A DNA stretch of 64,000 bases from Sandaracinaceae bacterium (GTDB lineage: Bacteria > Myxococcota_A > Polyangia > Polyangiales > Houyiibacteriaceae): NCBI GenBank assembly GCA_020633055.1, contig JACKEJ010000007.1, forward strand, positions 682,001 through 746,000, given 5' to 3'. Below the pieces are notes generated by a model. That model did no database searches, was not told the DNA's origin, and worked only from the letters and a program-made list of their open reading frames with translations. This document shows positions 53,649-63,451 of this stretch, piece by piece. Positions within the stretch are counted from its first letter, which is position 1. Every line of letters starts with the position of its first letter. The translations under genes and the position numbers were made by a program.

Positions 53649-54580
53649 TGGAGACGTTCCCGCACCGTCATGTGCTGGGCATCGAGGGCATGTCGCGCGC
53701 CGACATCGAGCACGTGCTGGACACGTCCAAGGCGTTCCTCGAGGTGTCGCGGCGGCCCGTGCGCAAGGTGCCCACGCTGCGCGGCAAGACCGTCATCAAC
53801 CTGTTCTACGAGAACTCCACGCGCACCCGCACCAGCTTCGAGCTGGCCGGCAAGCGCATGAGCGCGGACGTCATCAACATCAGCGTGGCCAGCTCCAGCG
53901 TGAGCAAGGGCGAGACGCTGTACGACACGTGCAAGACCCTCGAGGCCATGCACCCCGACGTCATCGTCATGCGCCACGCGTCGTCCGGCGCGCCGCACTT
54001 CGTGGCCAAGAACGTGCGCTGCAGCGTCATCAACGCGGGCGACGGGATGCACGAGCACCCCACGCAGGCCCTGCTGGACGCGCTCACCATCCGCAACGCG
54101 CGGGGCACGCTGGACGGCCTGACGGTGGCCATCGTGGGCGACGTGGCCCACTCGCGCGTGGCGCGCAGCAACGCGCTGCTGCTGAAGCAGTTCGGCTGCA
54201 CCGTGCGCTTCGTGGGACCAGACACGCTCGTGCCGCCCGAGCTCGCCGGCTACGGCGTGGAGCTGCACCACGATGTGGAGACCGGCCTGCGTGACGCCGA
54301 CGTGGTGATGGTGCTGCGCGTGCAGCTCGAGCGGCTGAAGGGCGCGCTGCTGTCGTCGCTGGGCGAATACTCGCGCACGTTCGGGGTCAACCGTCGGCGG
54401 CTGGCGCTGGCCAAGCCGGACGCGCTGGTGATGCACCCCGGGCCCATGAACCGTGGCGTGGAGATTGAGCCCGACGTGGCCGACGGCGCGACGTCGCACG
54501 TGCTGGACCAGGTCGAGGCGGGCGTGGCCATCCGCATGGCGCTCCTGTACCTGCTGGCTGGCGACTCGGGCGAAGCGTGA
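53648..54580 (+). CDS. pyrB: Aspartate carbamoyltransferase catalytic subunit
   Basis: 310 residues. Carbamoyl-phosphate site YENSTRTRTSFELAG, TLYDTCKTLEAM, and HEHPTQALLDALTI (HPTQ with GDGMHEHP), then DVAHSRVARSN and MHPGPMNRGVEI: the full ATCase pattern. It catalyses carbamoylation of aspartate, the first committed step of UMP synthesis. Overlaps pyrR by one base and the next gene by 4 nt, so all three are translated together. No pyrC or pyrI follows. Confidence 0.97.
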   Translation: METFPHRHVLGIEGMSRADIEHVLDTSKAFLEVSRRPVRKVPTLRGKTVINLFYENSTRTRTSFELAGKRMSADVINISVASSSVSKGETLYDTCKTLEAMHPDVIVMRHASSGAPHFVAKNVRCSVINAGDGMHEHPTQALLDALTIRNARGTLDGLTVAIVGDVAHSRVARSNALLLKQFGCTVRFVGPDTLVPPELAGYGVELHHDVETGLRDADVVMVLRVQLERLKGALLSSLGEYSRTFGVNRRRLALAKPDALVMHPGPMNRGVEIEPDVADGATSHVLDQVEAGVAIRMALLYLLAGDSGEA

Positions 54581-55764
54581 CGGTCGAGAGCGGGCTGGAC
54601 CGGGTCGCGGCGGGCGCCCCCGAGGTGCTCGGGCACCTGCGCGGAAAGCGCGTGGGGCTCTTGGCGCATCCGGCCAGCGTGACGCGGGGGCTGGCGCACG
54701 CACACGCGGTCCTGGAGCGCGCGGGCGCACGCGTGGTGACGCTGTTCGGGCCCGAGCACGGCTACGGGGGCGAGGCGCAGGACATGGCGCCCGTGGGCGA
54801 CGTGGACGACGCAGCCGAGGAGCGCGTGCGGGTGTTCTCCCTCTACGGCACCACCTTCGATGCGCTGCGCCCCACCCCGGAAATGCTGCGTGGCCTGGAC
54901 GCCGTGGTGGTGGACCTGCAGGACGTCGGCGCGCGCTACTACACGTTCGTGTGGAGCGCGGCGCTCATGCTCGAGGCGACGGCGGCCGTGGGCATCCCGT
55001 GCGTCGTGCTGGACCGCCCCAACCCGCTGGGGGGCGTTGTGCTGGAGGGCGCCCCGCAGCGGCCCGGGTACCGCTCGTTCGTGGGCCTCTACGACGTCCC
55101 CGTGCGCCACGGCATGACCATCGCCGAGATCACGGGCATGGTCCGCGCGCGCCTGGCGCTGCCGGCGGAGAGCCTGGTGACAGTGCCCATGCGCGGCTGG
55201 CAGCGCGCGATGTACTTCGACGACACCGGGCTCCCCTGGGTCTATCCCTCCCCCAACATGCCCACGCTGGACACCGCGCTGGTGTACCCCGGCGGGTGCC
55301 TGATCGAAGGCACGCTGCTGTCGGAGGGGCGCGGCACCACCCGCCCGTTCGAGGTGTTCGGTGCGCCCTGGGTGGACGGAGAGGCCCTCGCAAAGACGCT
55401 CGAAGGCCAGCTGCCGGGGCTCGCGCTGCGCCCCCTGCACTTCCAGCCGACGTTCCAGAAGCACGGGGGGCAACGCTGCGGCGGCGTACAGGTGCACGTC
55501 ACCGACCGCGCGCGAGTGCGCAGCTACGAGGCCTACCTGCGCATCCTGCACGCGCTGCTCACGCGCTACCCGGACGCGCCGCGCTATCGGACCGAAGAGT
55601 ACGAGTACGTGACCGACCGGCCGGCCATCGACCTCCTCACGGGCGGGCCCGAGTTCCGCCAAGCGACCGACGCAGGCGAGAGCATCGACCCGTGGCTCGC
55701 GTCCGAAGCCGCAGGCGCCGCGGCGTTCGAGGCCGAGCGCGCGCCGTATCTGCTCTACCGCTGA
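54577..55764 (+). CDS. DUF1343/NamZ-type exo-beta-N-acetylmuramidase
   Basis: 395 residues. VGLLAHPASVTRGLAH, LFGPEHGYGGEAQDM, VVDLQDVGARYYTFVW, VLDRPNPLGG and WVYPSPNMPTLDTAL follow the DUF1343 (NamZ) family, which releases MurNAc from peptidoglycan fragments. No signal peptide is present, so it would act in the cytoplasm on imported muropeptides. GTG 54577 overlaps the pyrB stop. Its place in a pyrimidine operon is unexpected. Confidence 0.92.
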   Translation: MTVESGLDRVAAGAPEVLGHLRGKRVGLLAHPASVTRGLAHAHAVLERAGARVVTLFGPEHGYGGEAQDMAPVGDVDDAAEERVRVFSLYGTTFDALRPTPEMLRGLDAVVVDLQDVGARYYTFVWSAALMLEATAAVGIPCVVLDRPNPLGGVVLEGAPQRPGYRSFVGLYDVPVRHGMTIAEITGMVRARLALPAESLVTVPMRGWQRAMYFDDTGLPWVYPSPNMPTLDTALVYPGGCLIEGTLLSEGRGTTRPFEVFGAPWVDGEALAKTLEGQLPGLALRPLHFQPTFQKHGGQRCGGVQVHVTDRARVRSYEAYLRILHALLTRYPDAPRYRTEEYEYVTDRPAIDLLTGGPEFRQATDAGESIDPWLASEAAGAAAFEAERAPYLLYR

Positions 55765-55771
55765 TCGACGC

Positions 55772-56506
55772 TCACCCGTGCGTGTAGCTCTGCAGCCCGG
55801 GCGGGAGGCCGCTGTCGATGGTGCGCCGCACGTGCTCCATCAGCTCGTCACGGCGCGCCGTGCCATACGCCGCCGGGTCCACGGGCGCATGGAAGCGCAG
55901 GCCCGCGCGCTTCCCAGGGTGCACCCGCACCTGCTTGGCGGGCAGCACGTGCTGCGTCCCGACGACCGTCACGGGCAGGATGGGGATGCCCGTCTGCAGG
56001 GCCAGCATGAACCCGCCCGTCTTGAACGGGAGCAGTCGGCCGTCCTCGGAGCGTGTGCCCTCGGGGGCGATCCAGATGTTGATGCCGGACTCGATGCGAC
56101 GGCGCGCGACCTCGAGGGCCTCGCGCGCGCGGGCGTTGTCCCCCCGGTCGATGTTGACGAACTCCGCCGCGGCCATGGCTCCACCCACGAAGGGCACGCG
56201 GAACATCTCCTTCTTCGCGATCATGCGCAGCTCGGCGGGATAGAGGTGCATCAGCACGAAGATGTCGTACGTGCTCTGGTGGTTGGACACGACCAGGTGG
56301 GGACGCGTCGGGTCGACGTGCTCGAGACCCTCGACGAAGGTATCGATGCGCGCGTGGCGCACCGCGGCCTCGGCCCACTGCGCGAGCCGCCGGCTGGCCC
56401 GCTCGCGGGGCACGGGCCCGAACGCGGCCTCCGCGATGGTGGGCACGCAGACGCGCAGGGTCTCGCCACAGGTCTTGAGGGTGATGCTGAGCCGGGGCTT
56501 CTCCAT
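55772..56506 (-). CDS. 1-acyl-sn-glycerol-3-phosphate acyltransferase (PlsC family)
   Basis: 244 residues with the acyltransferase motifs in order: SNHQSTYDIF (H-x4-D), GGAMAAAEFVNIDRGD, PEGTRSEDGR and PVTVVGTQ. It transfers an acyl chain to lysophosphatidate at the membrane, although no membrane helix is clear (the N-terminus, ITLKTCGETLRVCVPTIAEAAFG, is amphipathic). ATG 56506. Divergent from the kinase/sigma54 activator. Confidence 0.93.
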   Translation of the reverse strand: MEKPRLSITLKTCGETLRVCVPTIAEAAFGPVPRERASRRLAQWAEAAVRHARIDTFVEGLEHVDPTRPHLVVSNHQSTYDIFVLMHLYPAELRMIAKKEMFRVPFVGGAMAAAEFVNIDRGDNARAREALEVARRRIESGINIWIAPEGTRSEDGRLLPFKTGGFMLALQTGIPILPVTVVGTQHVLPAKQVRVHPGKRAGLRFHAPVDPAAYGTARRDELMEHVRRTIDSGLPPGLQSYTHG

Positions 56507-56681
56507 GACGGTCGAGGATGCTCGGACGAGACCGTGCGCGCCAGCTGGCCGCGCCCTCAGCCGAAGACGGCCTCGAGGGTCTCGGCGGTCAAGACGCGCG
56601 TCGTGTACCGGCCAGCTCGTCGTGGGACGCACGCGCCAGCCGCGCCTGCGTCCCTGCTGGTGCCGTTGCGCGGCGGCAGAC

Positions 56682-56696
56682 GTCAACCTCGTTGAC
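56682..56696. promoter_or_regulatory. Palindrome overlapping the -35 of the kinase/sigma54-activator gene
   Basis: GTCAACctcGTTGAC has perfect 6-bp arms with a 3-nt centre. The -35 hexamer TTGACT (56692-56697) lies on its right arm, with a weak -10 CAGAGT 18 nt later, so a bound protein would control the promoter. CGTTGAC recurs at 56753-56759, inside the gene. Confidence 0.5.
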
Positions 56697-56728
56697 TGCC
56701 GAGTGTGCGCTGGCGCAGAGTCCTTGGC

Positions 56729-59700
56729 ATGGAGCGGAGCCGCACGCCAACGACGTTGACAGACACGGGACCCATCGAGGCCCGGTTGGCCGGCCGCTAT
56801 GCCTACGAAGGAGAGCTCGCCGAAGGGGCTACAGGGCGCGTCATGCTGGTGCGCGACGTGGACGGGAGCAGCTCGTGGGTCGCGAAGGCCGTGCCCCCGT
56901 ACAACGCGGCCTGCCTCGCGGCAGAGCTGGATGCGCTGCTGGACGTGCGGCACGCCAGCATCGTGCGACCGCGTGAGCTGCTGCGGGTCGCGACGCCGCT
57001 ACCTCCGCCCTTCGCGCTGCCCGCGGGTGCCGCGGTGCTGGTGGAGGAGCTCGTCGCTGGCGAGCCGCTTGCCGAGGCCCCGTGCGAGAGCTGGGAGGAG
57101 CTCGCCGCCGCGGGCCAGATGCTGGCCGAAGCGCTGGCGGAGCTGCACCGCGTGAACCTCGTCCACGGCGACGTCTCGCCGTTCAACGTGCTGTCCAGCA
57201 GCGGCCGCTGGGTGCTGGTGGACCTCGGCCACGCGGGCTCGCCGCTTCAGGCCGGGGTGGGCGCCGCCGGGACCCCTGGCTTCATGGCCCCCGAAGCCTT
57301 CGCGGGCGCCCGCACACCCAGCACGGATCTGTTCGCGTTGGGCGCGACGTTGCTGGCAGCGGCGCCTGGGGCCACCTCGTTGCCCACGCTGGCAGGACTC
57401 GCCGATGCGCACGAGCACGCGCTCCGCCTCCAGCACCTGAGCCGAGAACGGCTACGTGATGCGCCCCACCCCCTGGCCGAGATCATCACGACGCTGTTGG
57501 CGCCGTCGCCCTCCACGCGTCCGAGCGACGCCCAAGAGGTCGCCCGGCGCTTCGAGTGGGAGCACGAGGACCGCCCTCGCAGCAGCTACACCGAGGAGCT
57601 CGCGCCGCTCCGCATGCGCGCCCGGCGCGGCGGCCCAAGGGTCGCTGGCGCACTCCGCAACGCGCGCTTCGTGGGACACGAGGGGCCGCTCCGAGACGCG
57701 CTCGAGCGGATCCGGGATCGCGCCGGCACGAGCCTCCCCCCCACCCTCGTGCGCGTCATCGGTCCTGCCGGATCCGGACGCGACCGCTTCGCCCAAGAGT
57801 TCGCGCAGCGGCTCCAGCGCATGGCGTTCGACGCGGGCTTCCCAGTCCCGACGATCGCGCACGGCCCGGTCCTCCCAACGCTCTCGGGACAGCCCGTCGT
57901 GGTGCGTTGGACGCCGCCAACGACGGAAGAGGGGGCGGCACGCGCGCTCCGCTTCTTGGACGTGAGCGAGGTGGAGCGTAGTCCGTCCATCATCGTCGTG
58001 TGCACGGACGCCCCGCTCGTCACAGGCTCGGACGACGCGCGCCTGATCGAGATACTGCTCGGGCCCCTAACGGCCGACCCGGTGCGCGAGCTCCTCTACG
58101 ACGCGCTGCGCGAGCACCCGACACCAGACGAGGTCGACGCCGCGTTGGCGCTGACCGGCGGGCTCGTGGGCTCCCTCGTGGAGCAGCTCGCGGCACACGC
58201 CATTGGGGGCGACTTTCTCCGCGCGCGTGACCTCCCCACGCTGCGAGCGGCCACCCTCGAGTGGGCCCCACCCCCGCTGCCCACGGCGACCCTGGAGCTG
58301 CTCGAGCGCTGCAGCATGTGCGCCGACGGTCTGCCGCTCGACGACGACGTGCCGGACGGCCTCTCGCTGGCGCTCACCCTGGGCCTGCTCGCCGTCGACC
58401 ATCGCGGCGACGTGGTGGCCCGCGCGGACGTACGCGCCCGGATGTTGGCGCACATGACGGCGGCGCGACGCAAGAGGCTGGCGGCCGACCTGCTCGGGTC
58501 AGTGATGGACCCACTGGGACGCGCGCACCTCGCCGTGCAGGCCGGTCTGCACGACGTCGCGGAGTCGGAGCTCGCCCGGGCCCTCGCCGAGAGCGACGAC
58601 GAGACGGCCTCGCCAGCGCGCGCAGCGCGCGTGTACGCGTTGGCGTGTGCGCTGCCCACGCTGAGCCTGCGCACGAGGCAGTTGGCCGCCCAGTGGCTGC
58701 AGCGCCGCGCCGCGTCGGAGCACGCGCTGGCGTTGCTCGAGCGGGAAGTGGACGCCGAGTCGCTCGCGCTACACGCCGAGTTCCTGCGCCAGCAAGGGCG
58801 CCCCACCGAAGCGGTGCGCTCGCTGGCGTCCGCCCGGGGGCTGCCTGGGGCACATGCCAGCGAGGTGTTCCTGCGCAGCGCAGGTCGGCTCGCGATCGAG
58901 CATCCGGACCTGGCCGTCGACGGCGTGGACGCGCTGCTGGCGGCATTCGCGGAGGCACGCCCCGAAGACCACCGCGACTCCCATGCGTTCTGCGAGCTGC
59001 GCGCTCTCGCCGCGTTCACGTGCGGAGACGTTGACGTCGCCGAGCGGGAGGCCGAGCGGGCGGCGACCCTAGCCCTCCAGCGAGACGCGCTTGGCGAGGC
59101 GGCGCGCGGTCTCTCGCTGCGTGCCACCATCGCGCAGCGACGCGGCGACGCGGCCAGCGCATACGCCTTGGGTCGCCGCGCGCTGACCCTGGCCGAGGCT
59201 GGTGGGGAGCGCCTCGCGGCGGCGGTGTACGGCCTGAACCTCGGGCTGTCCTGCTTCGAGCTCGGCAACCTCGGCGAGGCCCTCTCGCATGTACGCGCAG
59301 GGGCGGACACGCTGGCCGAGCTAGGCCGAGACAGCCTGCTCTCGCAAGCTGCGTTGAACCTCGCCCAAGTCCACACCGCCTTCGGAGACGACACGGGGGC
59401 GAGCGCCTTGCTGCCGCTCGCCGCGCGCAAGGCGGAGGCCGCGGGGCTCGCCAGCGTCCGCGCCCACGTCGACCTCACGTGGGCCGCCATCGAGCTGCGT
59501 CGCGGCAAACTGCTGGCGTCCGTGCAACGCATCGACTCGGCGCTCGAGCGGGTCCCGAGCTGCCCACCAGAGGCGCTCCCGCTCGTGCACGCGCGGGCCG
59601 CGCTGGCCCTGGCCGAGGCGAACCACGGCGAGCGCGCGCGTGGGCTGTTGACCGCCACGGAAGCCGAAGAGGCCCTCCCACACGCCGACGCCGCGCTCAC

Positions 59701-61576
59701 GCGCCGACTGGCGCTCGGCACCCTGGCCCTGGGCGCGGAGAGCGTCGCGCGCAGACGCGCGGTGGAGCTCCTGGCCCCCGCTGCCGCCGACCCACGTGGC
59801 TGGGAGCGGCAGCTGCAAGCGACGCTGCTGATCAGTCAGCTCCTGGAGCGCCTCGCCGACGCACCAGGAGCGCTGGCCGAGGCCCGACGCGCGCGCGTGC
59901 TGCTGGATACCGCGCTGGACTCGCTCCCCAACCACCTGCGTCCCCTCCTGCTCGAGACGGTTCGCTACCAAGCCGCGCTGCGGGTGCCGCCGCTGTTCGA
60001 GGCGGACGCCCCCACCCCGGCGGGCGGCCGCGACGTCTTCCGCGAGCTCCCGCTGTACATGCAGCGCTTCGTCAGCGCAGGCGACCCGGGGCGACTGCTG
60101 CAGCGCATCGCCGACGCTGCACAAGCCCTCACGCGCGCCGAGCGCGGCTTCGTGGTCGAGCGCCTGGCCGACGGTGGCTGGCTGACCCTCGCCTGCACGG
60201 ACGAACAACCAGCCGACGTGCGCGGCTTCTCACGGTCCGTGGCAGGGCGCGCGCTCGCCACGGGGCGCACGGTCTCCGCGCTCGACGCCATCGACGACAC
60301 CCGCCTCAACACGAGCGGCAGCGTCCTCGGCATCGGCACGCGCTCGGTGTTGGCCGCTCCGCTGCACTGCGTGGGCCGCTACCTCGCGCTGTACGTGGAC
60401 GACCGCCGACGACCGGCAGCGTTCGATCGCGAGAGCGAGGAGGTCTTCGCAGCGTGCGCGCAGCTCGCAGGCCTCTCGCTGACAGCCAGCTGGGACGCCG
60501 CCGCCCTGCGCGAGGAGCGCAAGAAGCTGGCGGCCGCCGAGGCAACGCTGCGCACGGACGTGGAGTCGCAGCGCGACGAGATCACTTCCTTGCGACGCGC
60601 CGTCACCGGCACCGAGCGCGGCAGCATGATCGCGGGCCCCGGTCCCATGCGGCGCGCGCTCGAGCTGGCGGAGCGAGCGGCCGCGAGCTCGGTCCCCGTG
60701 CTGATCCTCGGCGAGAGCGGGACTGGCAAGGAGCTCGTCGCGCGCTTCGTGCACGACCAGAGCGCGCGCCGCGCGGCACGCTTCGTGAGCGAGAACTGCG
60801 CCGCCATCCCGGACACCCTGCTGGAGTCGGCCCTGTTCGGGCACGAGCGCGGCGCGTTCACGGGTGCGGACCGCGCGCGGCAGGGGCTGTTTCACTCCGC
60901 CGACGGGGGGACCCTCTTCTTGGACGAGATCGGCGAGATGAGCCCCGCGATGCAGAGCAAGCTGCTACGTGTCCTGCAGGACGGGCAGGTACGCCCGGTG
61001 GGGGGCACGAAGGTCACGCAGGTGGACGTGCGGCTCGTCACGGCGACGCATCGCGACCTGCTGGCCATGGTCGCGGACGGGCGGTTCCGCGAGGACCTGT
61101 ACTACCGAATCACCGTCGTGTCGCTGCGGCTTCCCCCGCTGCGCGAGCGCGCCAACGATGTGCCCTTGCTCGTGCGCCACTTCCTGCGGAAGCACCACCC
61201 GGGCACGCCCCCGCGTGTGACGCCCGAGGCGATGCGACGCCTCGCGAGCGCCCCATGGCCTGGGAACGTTCGCCAACTCGAGAACGAGGTGCAGCGCCTG
61301 CTCGTGATGGAGGGCGACCCCATCGAGGCGAGCGACGTGCTGGCTGCGGCAGGACCCACGACCGCGGCGGTGGAACCCCCGCGCAGGGGCGACGTGTCCG
61401 CCTTCGACCCGCTGGGATCACTCGCCGTGCGCGAGCACGTCGACGCGCTCGAGCGCGCGCTGATCACGGCGGCGCTCGAACGCACCGGCCAGAACCAGAC
61501 GCGCGCCGCGCTCGAGCTGGGTGTGAGCCGCTACGGCCTGCAGAAGATGATGAAGCGCTTGGGCCTGCGGGAGTGA
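56729..61576 (+). CDS. Kinase-ATPase-TPR-GAF-sigma54 activator fusion protein
   Basis: 1615 residues. Order: Ser/Thr kinase-like domain (about 20-260; AKAV lysine, catalytic loop HGDVSPFN with HGD in place of HRD, DLG in place of DFG); an STAND-type ATPase domain with a degenerate P-loop (GPAGSGRDRF, no lysine); about 480 residues of TPR-like helices; a GAF domain (RAERGFVVERLADGG to LYVDDRRR); a short coiled coil; then a full sigma54-interacting AAA+ module (GESGTGKE Walker A, GAFTGA loop, LFLDEIGEM Walker B) and a C-terminal Fis-type helix-turn-helix (TRAALELGVSRYGLQK). A one-protein route from kinase signalling to sigma54 transcription. ATG 56729 has a leaderless-like promoter. Confidence 0.92.
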   Translation: MERSRTPTTLTDTGPIEARLAGRYAYEGELAEGATGRVMLVRDVDGSSSWVAKAVPPYNAACLAAELDALLDVRHASIVRPRELLRVATPLPPPFALPAGAAVLVEELVAGEPLAEAPCESWEELAAAGQMLAEALAELHRVNLVHGDVSPFNVLSSSGRWVLVDLGHAGSPLQAGVGAAGTPGFMAPEAFAGARTPSTDLFALGATLLAAAPGATSLPTLAGLADAHEHALRLQHLSRERLRDAPHPLAEIITTLLAPSPSTRPSDAQEVARRFEWEHEDRPRSSYTEELAPLRMRARRGGPRVAGALRNARFVGHEGPLRDALERIRDRAGTSLPPTLVRVIGPAGSGRDRFAQEFAQRLQRMAFDAGFPVPTIAHGPVLPTLSGQPVVVRWTPPTTEEGAARALRFLDVSEVERSPSIIVVCTDAPLVTGSDDARLIEILLGPLTADPVRELLYDALREHPTPDEVDAALALTGGLVGSLVEQLAAHAIGGDFLRARDLPTLRAATLEWAPPPLPTATLELLERCSMCADGLPLDDDVPDGLSLALTLGLLAVDHRGDVVARADVRARMLAHMTAARRKRLAADLLGSVMDPLGRAHLAVQAGLHDVAESELARALAESDDETASPARAARVYALACALPTLSLRTRQLAAQWLQRRAASEHALALLEREVDAESLALHAEFLRQQGRPTEAVRSLASARGLPGAHASEVFLRSAGRLAIEHPDLAVDGVDALLAAFAEARPEDHRDSHAFCELRALAAFTCGDVDVAEREAERAATLALQRDALGEAARGLSLRATIAQRRGDAASAYALGRRALTLAEAGGERLAAAVYGLNLGLSCFELGNLGEALSHVRAGADTLAELGRDSLLSQAALNLAQVHTAFGDDTGASALLPLAARKAEAAGLASVRAHVDLTWAAIELRRGKLLASVQRIDSALERVPSCPPEALPLVHARAALALAEANHGERARGLLTATEAEEALPHADAALTRRLALGTLALGAESVARRRAVELLAPAAADPRGWERQLQATLLISQLLERLADAPGALAEARRARVLLDTALDSLPNHLRPLLLETVRYQAALRVPPLFEADAPTPAGGRDVFRELPLYMQRFVSAGDPGRLLQRIADAAQALTRAERGFVVERLADGGWLTLACTDEQPADVRGFSRSVAGRALATGRTVSALDAIDDTRLNTSGSVLGIGTRSVLAAPLHCVGRYLALYVDDRRRPAAFDRESEEVFAACAQLAGLSLTASWDAAALREERKKLAAAEATLRTDVESQRDEITSLRRAVTGTERGSMIAGPGPMRRALELAERAAASSVPVLILGESGTGKELVARFVHDQSARRAARFVSENCAAIPDTLLESALFGHERGAFTGADRARQGLFHSADGGTLFLDEIGEMSPAMQSKLLRVLQDGQVRPVGGTKVTQVDVRLVTATHRDLLAMVADGRFREDLYYRITVVSLRLPPLRERANDVPLLVRHFLRKHHPGTPPRVTPEAMRRLASAPWPGNVRQLENEVQRLLVMEGDPIEASDVLAAAGPTTAAVEPPRRGDVSAFDPLGSLAVREHVDALERALITAALERTGQNQTRAALELGVSRYGLQKMMKRLGLRE

Positions 61577-61612
61577 GCTCCGCGAGCGCGCGTGAACGGG
61601 GGGGGAGCGCGC

Positions 61613-63328
61613 CTACCCGCGCCGGAACAGCTTGAGCAGCGGCGTGACCTTCATGGGCTTGCCGCGCCCGACGAAGTGCCAGCCCCAGAGGACGAGCCAC
61701 GCCAGGCTCGCCGCGATGGCGGCCAGCCCGCTGAGCACGAGGGCGGCGGTCCCCTCGGCGTTGGGCGGGAAGATCAGGGCGGCGCCCAGGGTCATGGAGG
61801 TCGCGAACGCGGTCAGCGCCAACCGGCTGGCGTGCGAGTGGATCATCGCTGGCACGTCGTCCAGCTCGGGCGTGACCGCGCGCACCTGCAGGTTCCCCTC
61901 CTGCATGTCGTGCAGCAGCTGATCAAGCTGGGTGGGCAGGTTCTTCACCATGGCGCCCAGCCCCGCCACCTCGCCGACCGCGCCCTGCAGCAAGGCCTGC
62001 GGCGAGTAGCGCTGCGCGATGATCTGCTCCGCGTACGGCTTGGTGATGCCCAGCAGGTCCACGTCGGGGTGCAAGCTGCGCACGATGCCCTCGACCGTGG
62101 CGGCCGCCTTGATGAGCAAGGCGTACTCGGGGCCCAGCTTGATGCGGAACTTGGCCGCGGCGTCCGCGAACTCCTCGGCGAACGCGCCCGAGTCGACGTC
62201 GCCGATGTTGTCCACCACGAGGTACTGCTGCCGCACGCGCTCGATCTCCGCCTTGAGCTCCGCGATGTTCACGCGCTGGGTGGGGGTGCCCATCTTCATG
62301 AGGATGCGCGCCACCGTCCCGGAGTCGTTGGCGATGGCCGCGATGATGAGCGTGACGAGGTCCTCGCGTTGGTCCGGCGTGAGGCTGCCCACCAGGCCGA
62401 GGTCGATCATGCATAGCGTGCCCTCGTCGTTGATGAGGATGTTCCCCGCGTGCGGATCGCCGTGGAAGAAGCCGTCGATGAAGACCTGCTTGCACGCCGA
62501 GTGCACGATCTCGGTGACGACGTGCTCCGCCTCCTTGGAGCGTGGCTCGACCTTGCGCACGGGCCGGCCAGGGAAGAACTCCATGGTGAGCACGGTCTTG
62601 CACGACAGCTCGGCGTGTGGCCGCGGCACGACCACGCTGCGCTCGGGGTCGAGGTTCTTGCGCATGCGCAAGAGGCTCCCGAGCTCCTCGTTGAAGTCGA
62701 GCTCCTTCAGGAGCCCCTTCTCGAACGCGCTCACGATCTCGCTGACATTGGCGAGGCCCATCTCGTCGATGCTGGCCTCGAGCACCTGCGCGCCGAGGTA
62801 GAGCAGGTCGAGGTCGCCGCGCATGATGTCCTCGATGCCGGGCCGCTGCACCTTGATGACGACGCGCTCTCCGTCGAGCGTGGTGGCCAGGTGCGTCTGC
62901 GCGATGGACGCGGTGGCCAGGGGCTTCTCGTCGAACGACTGGTAGAGGTCCTCCAGCTTGCCGCCGAGACCCGACTCCACGACGGCGCGGATCTCCTCGA
63001 ACGGGAGCACCGGGGCGCCGTCCTGGAGGCTCTCGAGCGCCTTGATGAACTCGGGCGAGAACAGGTCGTGCCGCATCGACAGGATCTGGCCGAGCTTGAT
63101 GAACGTCGGCCCCAGCTCGCCGAGCATGTGGGCGAAGCGCTGGGCCGCGGGAGAACCGACCAGCTCGGCGTCCGTGGCCGGCACGCTGCGGTCGGGGAAC
63201 AGACGGCGCCCGATCGCGGTCCGCATGAGGAGCTCACCGAAGCCGTGCCGCGCGACCGTGACCGACACGGCCCGCAGGCGGTTGAGGTCTCGCGCGGCCA
63301 CGCCGAGGATCGATCGATTCTGCGCCAT
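61613..63328 (-). CDS. UbiB/ABC1-family atypical kinase
   Basis: 571 residues. KxGQ motif FIKLGQILSMRHD, Ala-rich loop ATASIAQTHLA, VIKVQRPG lysine, catalytic HGDPHAGN and DLG are all present, as in UbiB/Coq8 proteins that support quinone synthesis or lipid handling. Two hydrophobic helices at the C-terminus (LALTAFATSMTLGAALIF; LVLSGLAAIAASLAWLVLWG) anchor it. GATAGT on the minus strand is 6 nt before ATG 63328, a leaderless start. Confidence 0.93.
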   Translation of the reverse strand: MAQNRSILGVAARDLNRLRAVSVTVARHGFGELLMRTAIGRRLFPDRSVPATDAELVGSPAAQRFAHMLGELGPTFIKLGQILSMRHDLFSPEFIKALESLQDGAPVLPFEEIRAVVESGLGGKLEDLYQSFDEKPLATASIAQTHLATTLDGERVVIKVQRPGIEDIMRGDLDLLYLGAQVLEASIDEMGLANVSEIVSAFEKGLLKELDFNEELGSLLRMRKNLDPERSVVVPRPHAELSCKTVLTMEFFPGRPVRKVEPRSKEAEHVVTEIVHSACKQVFIDGFFHGDPHAGNILINDEGTLCMIDLGLVGSLTPDQREDLVTLIIAAIANDSGTVARILMKMGTPTQRVNIAELKAEIERVRQQYLVVDNIGDVDSGAFAEEFADAAAKFRIKLGPEYALLIKAAATVEGIVRSLHPDVDLLGITKPYAEQIIAQRYSPQALLQGAVGEVAGLGAMVKNLPTQLDQLLHDMQEGNLQVRAVTPELDDVPAMIHSHASRLALTAFATSMTLGAALIFPPNAEGTAALVLSGLAAIAASLAWLVLWGWHFVGRGKPMKVTPLLKLFRRG

Positions 63329-63451
63329 CGCGGGACTATCCCAAAAGCCGCCGCGCATGACCAGCGACGCGGCATGTGCCGTCGCGCCGTGTGGCGCACG
63401 CGCGGTCGCGAGCCGACGCAGCGCGCCCGACGCGCCACCGCAGACCGACGG

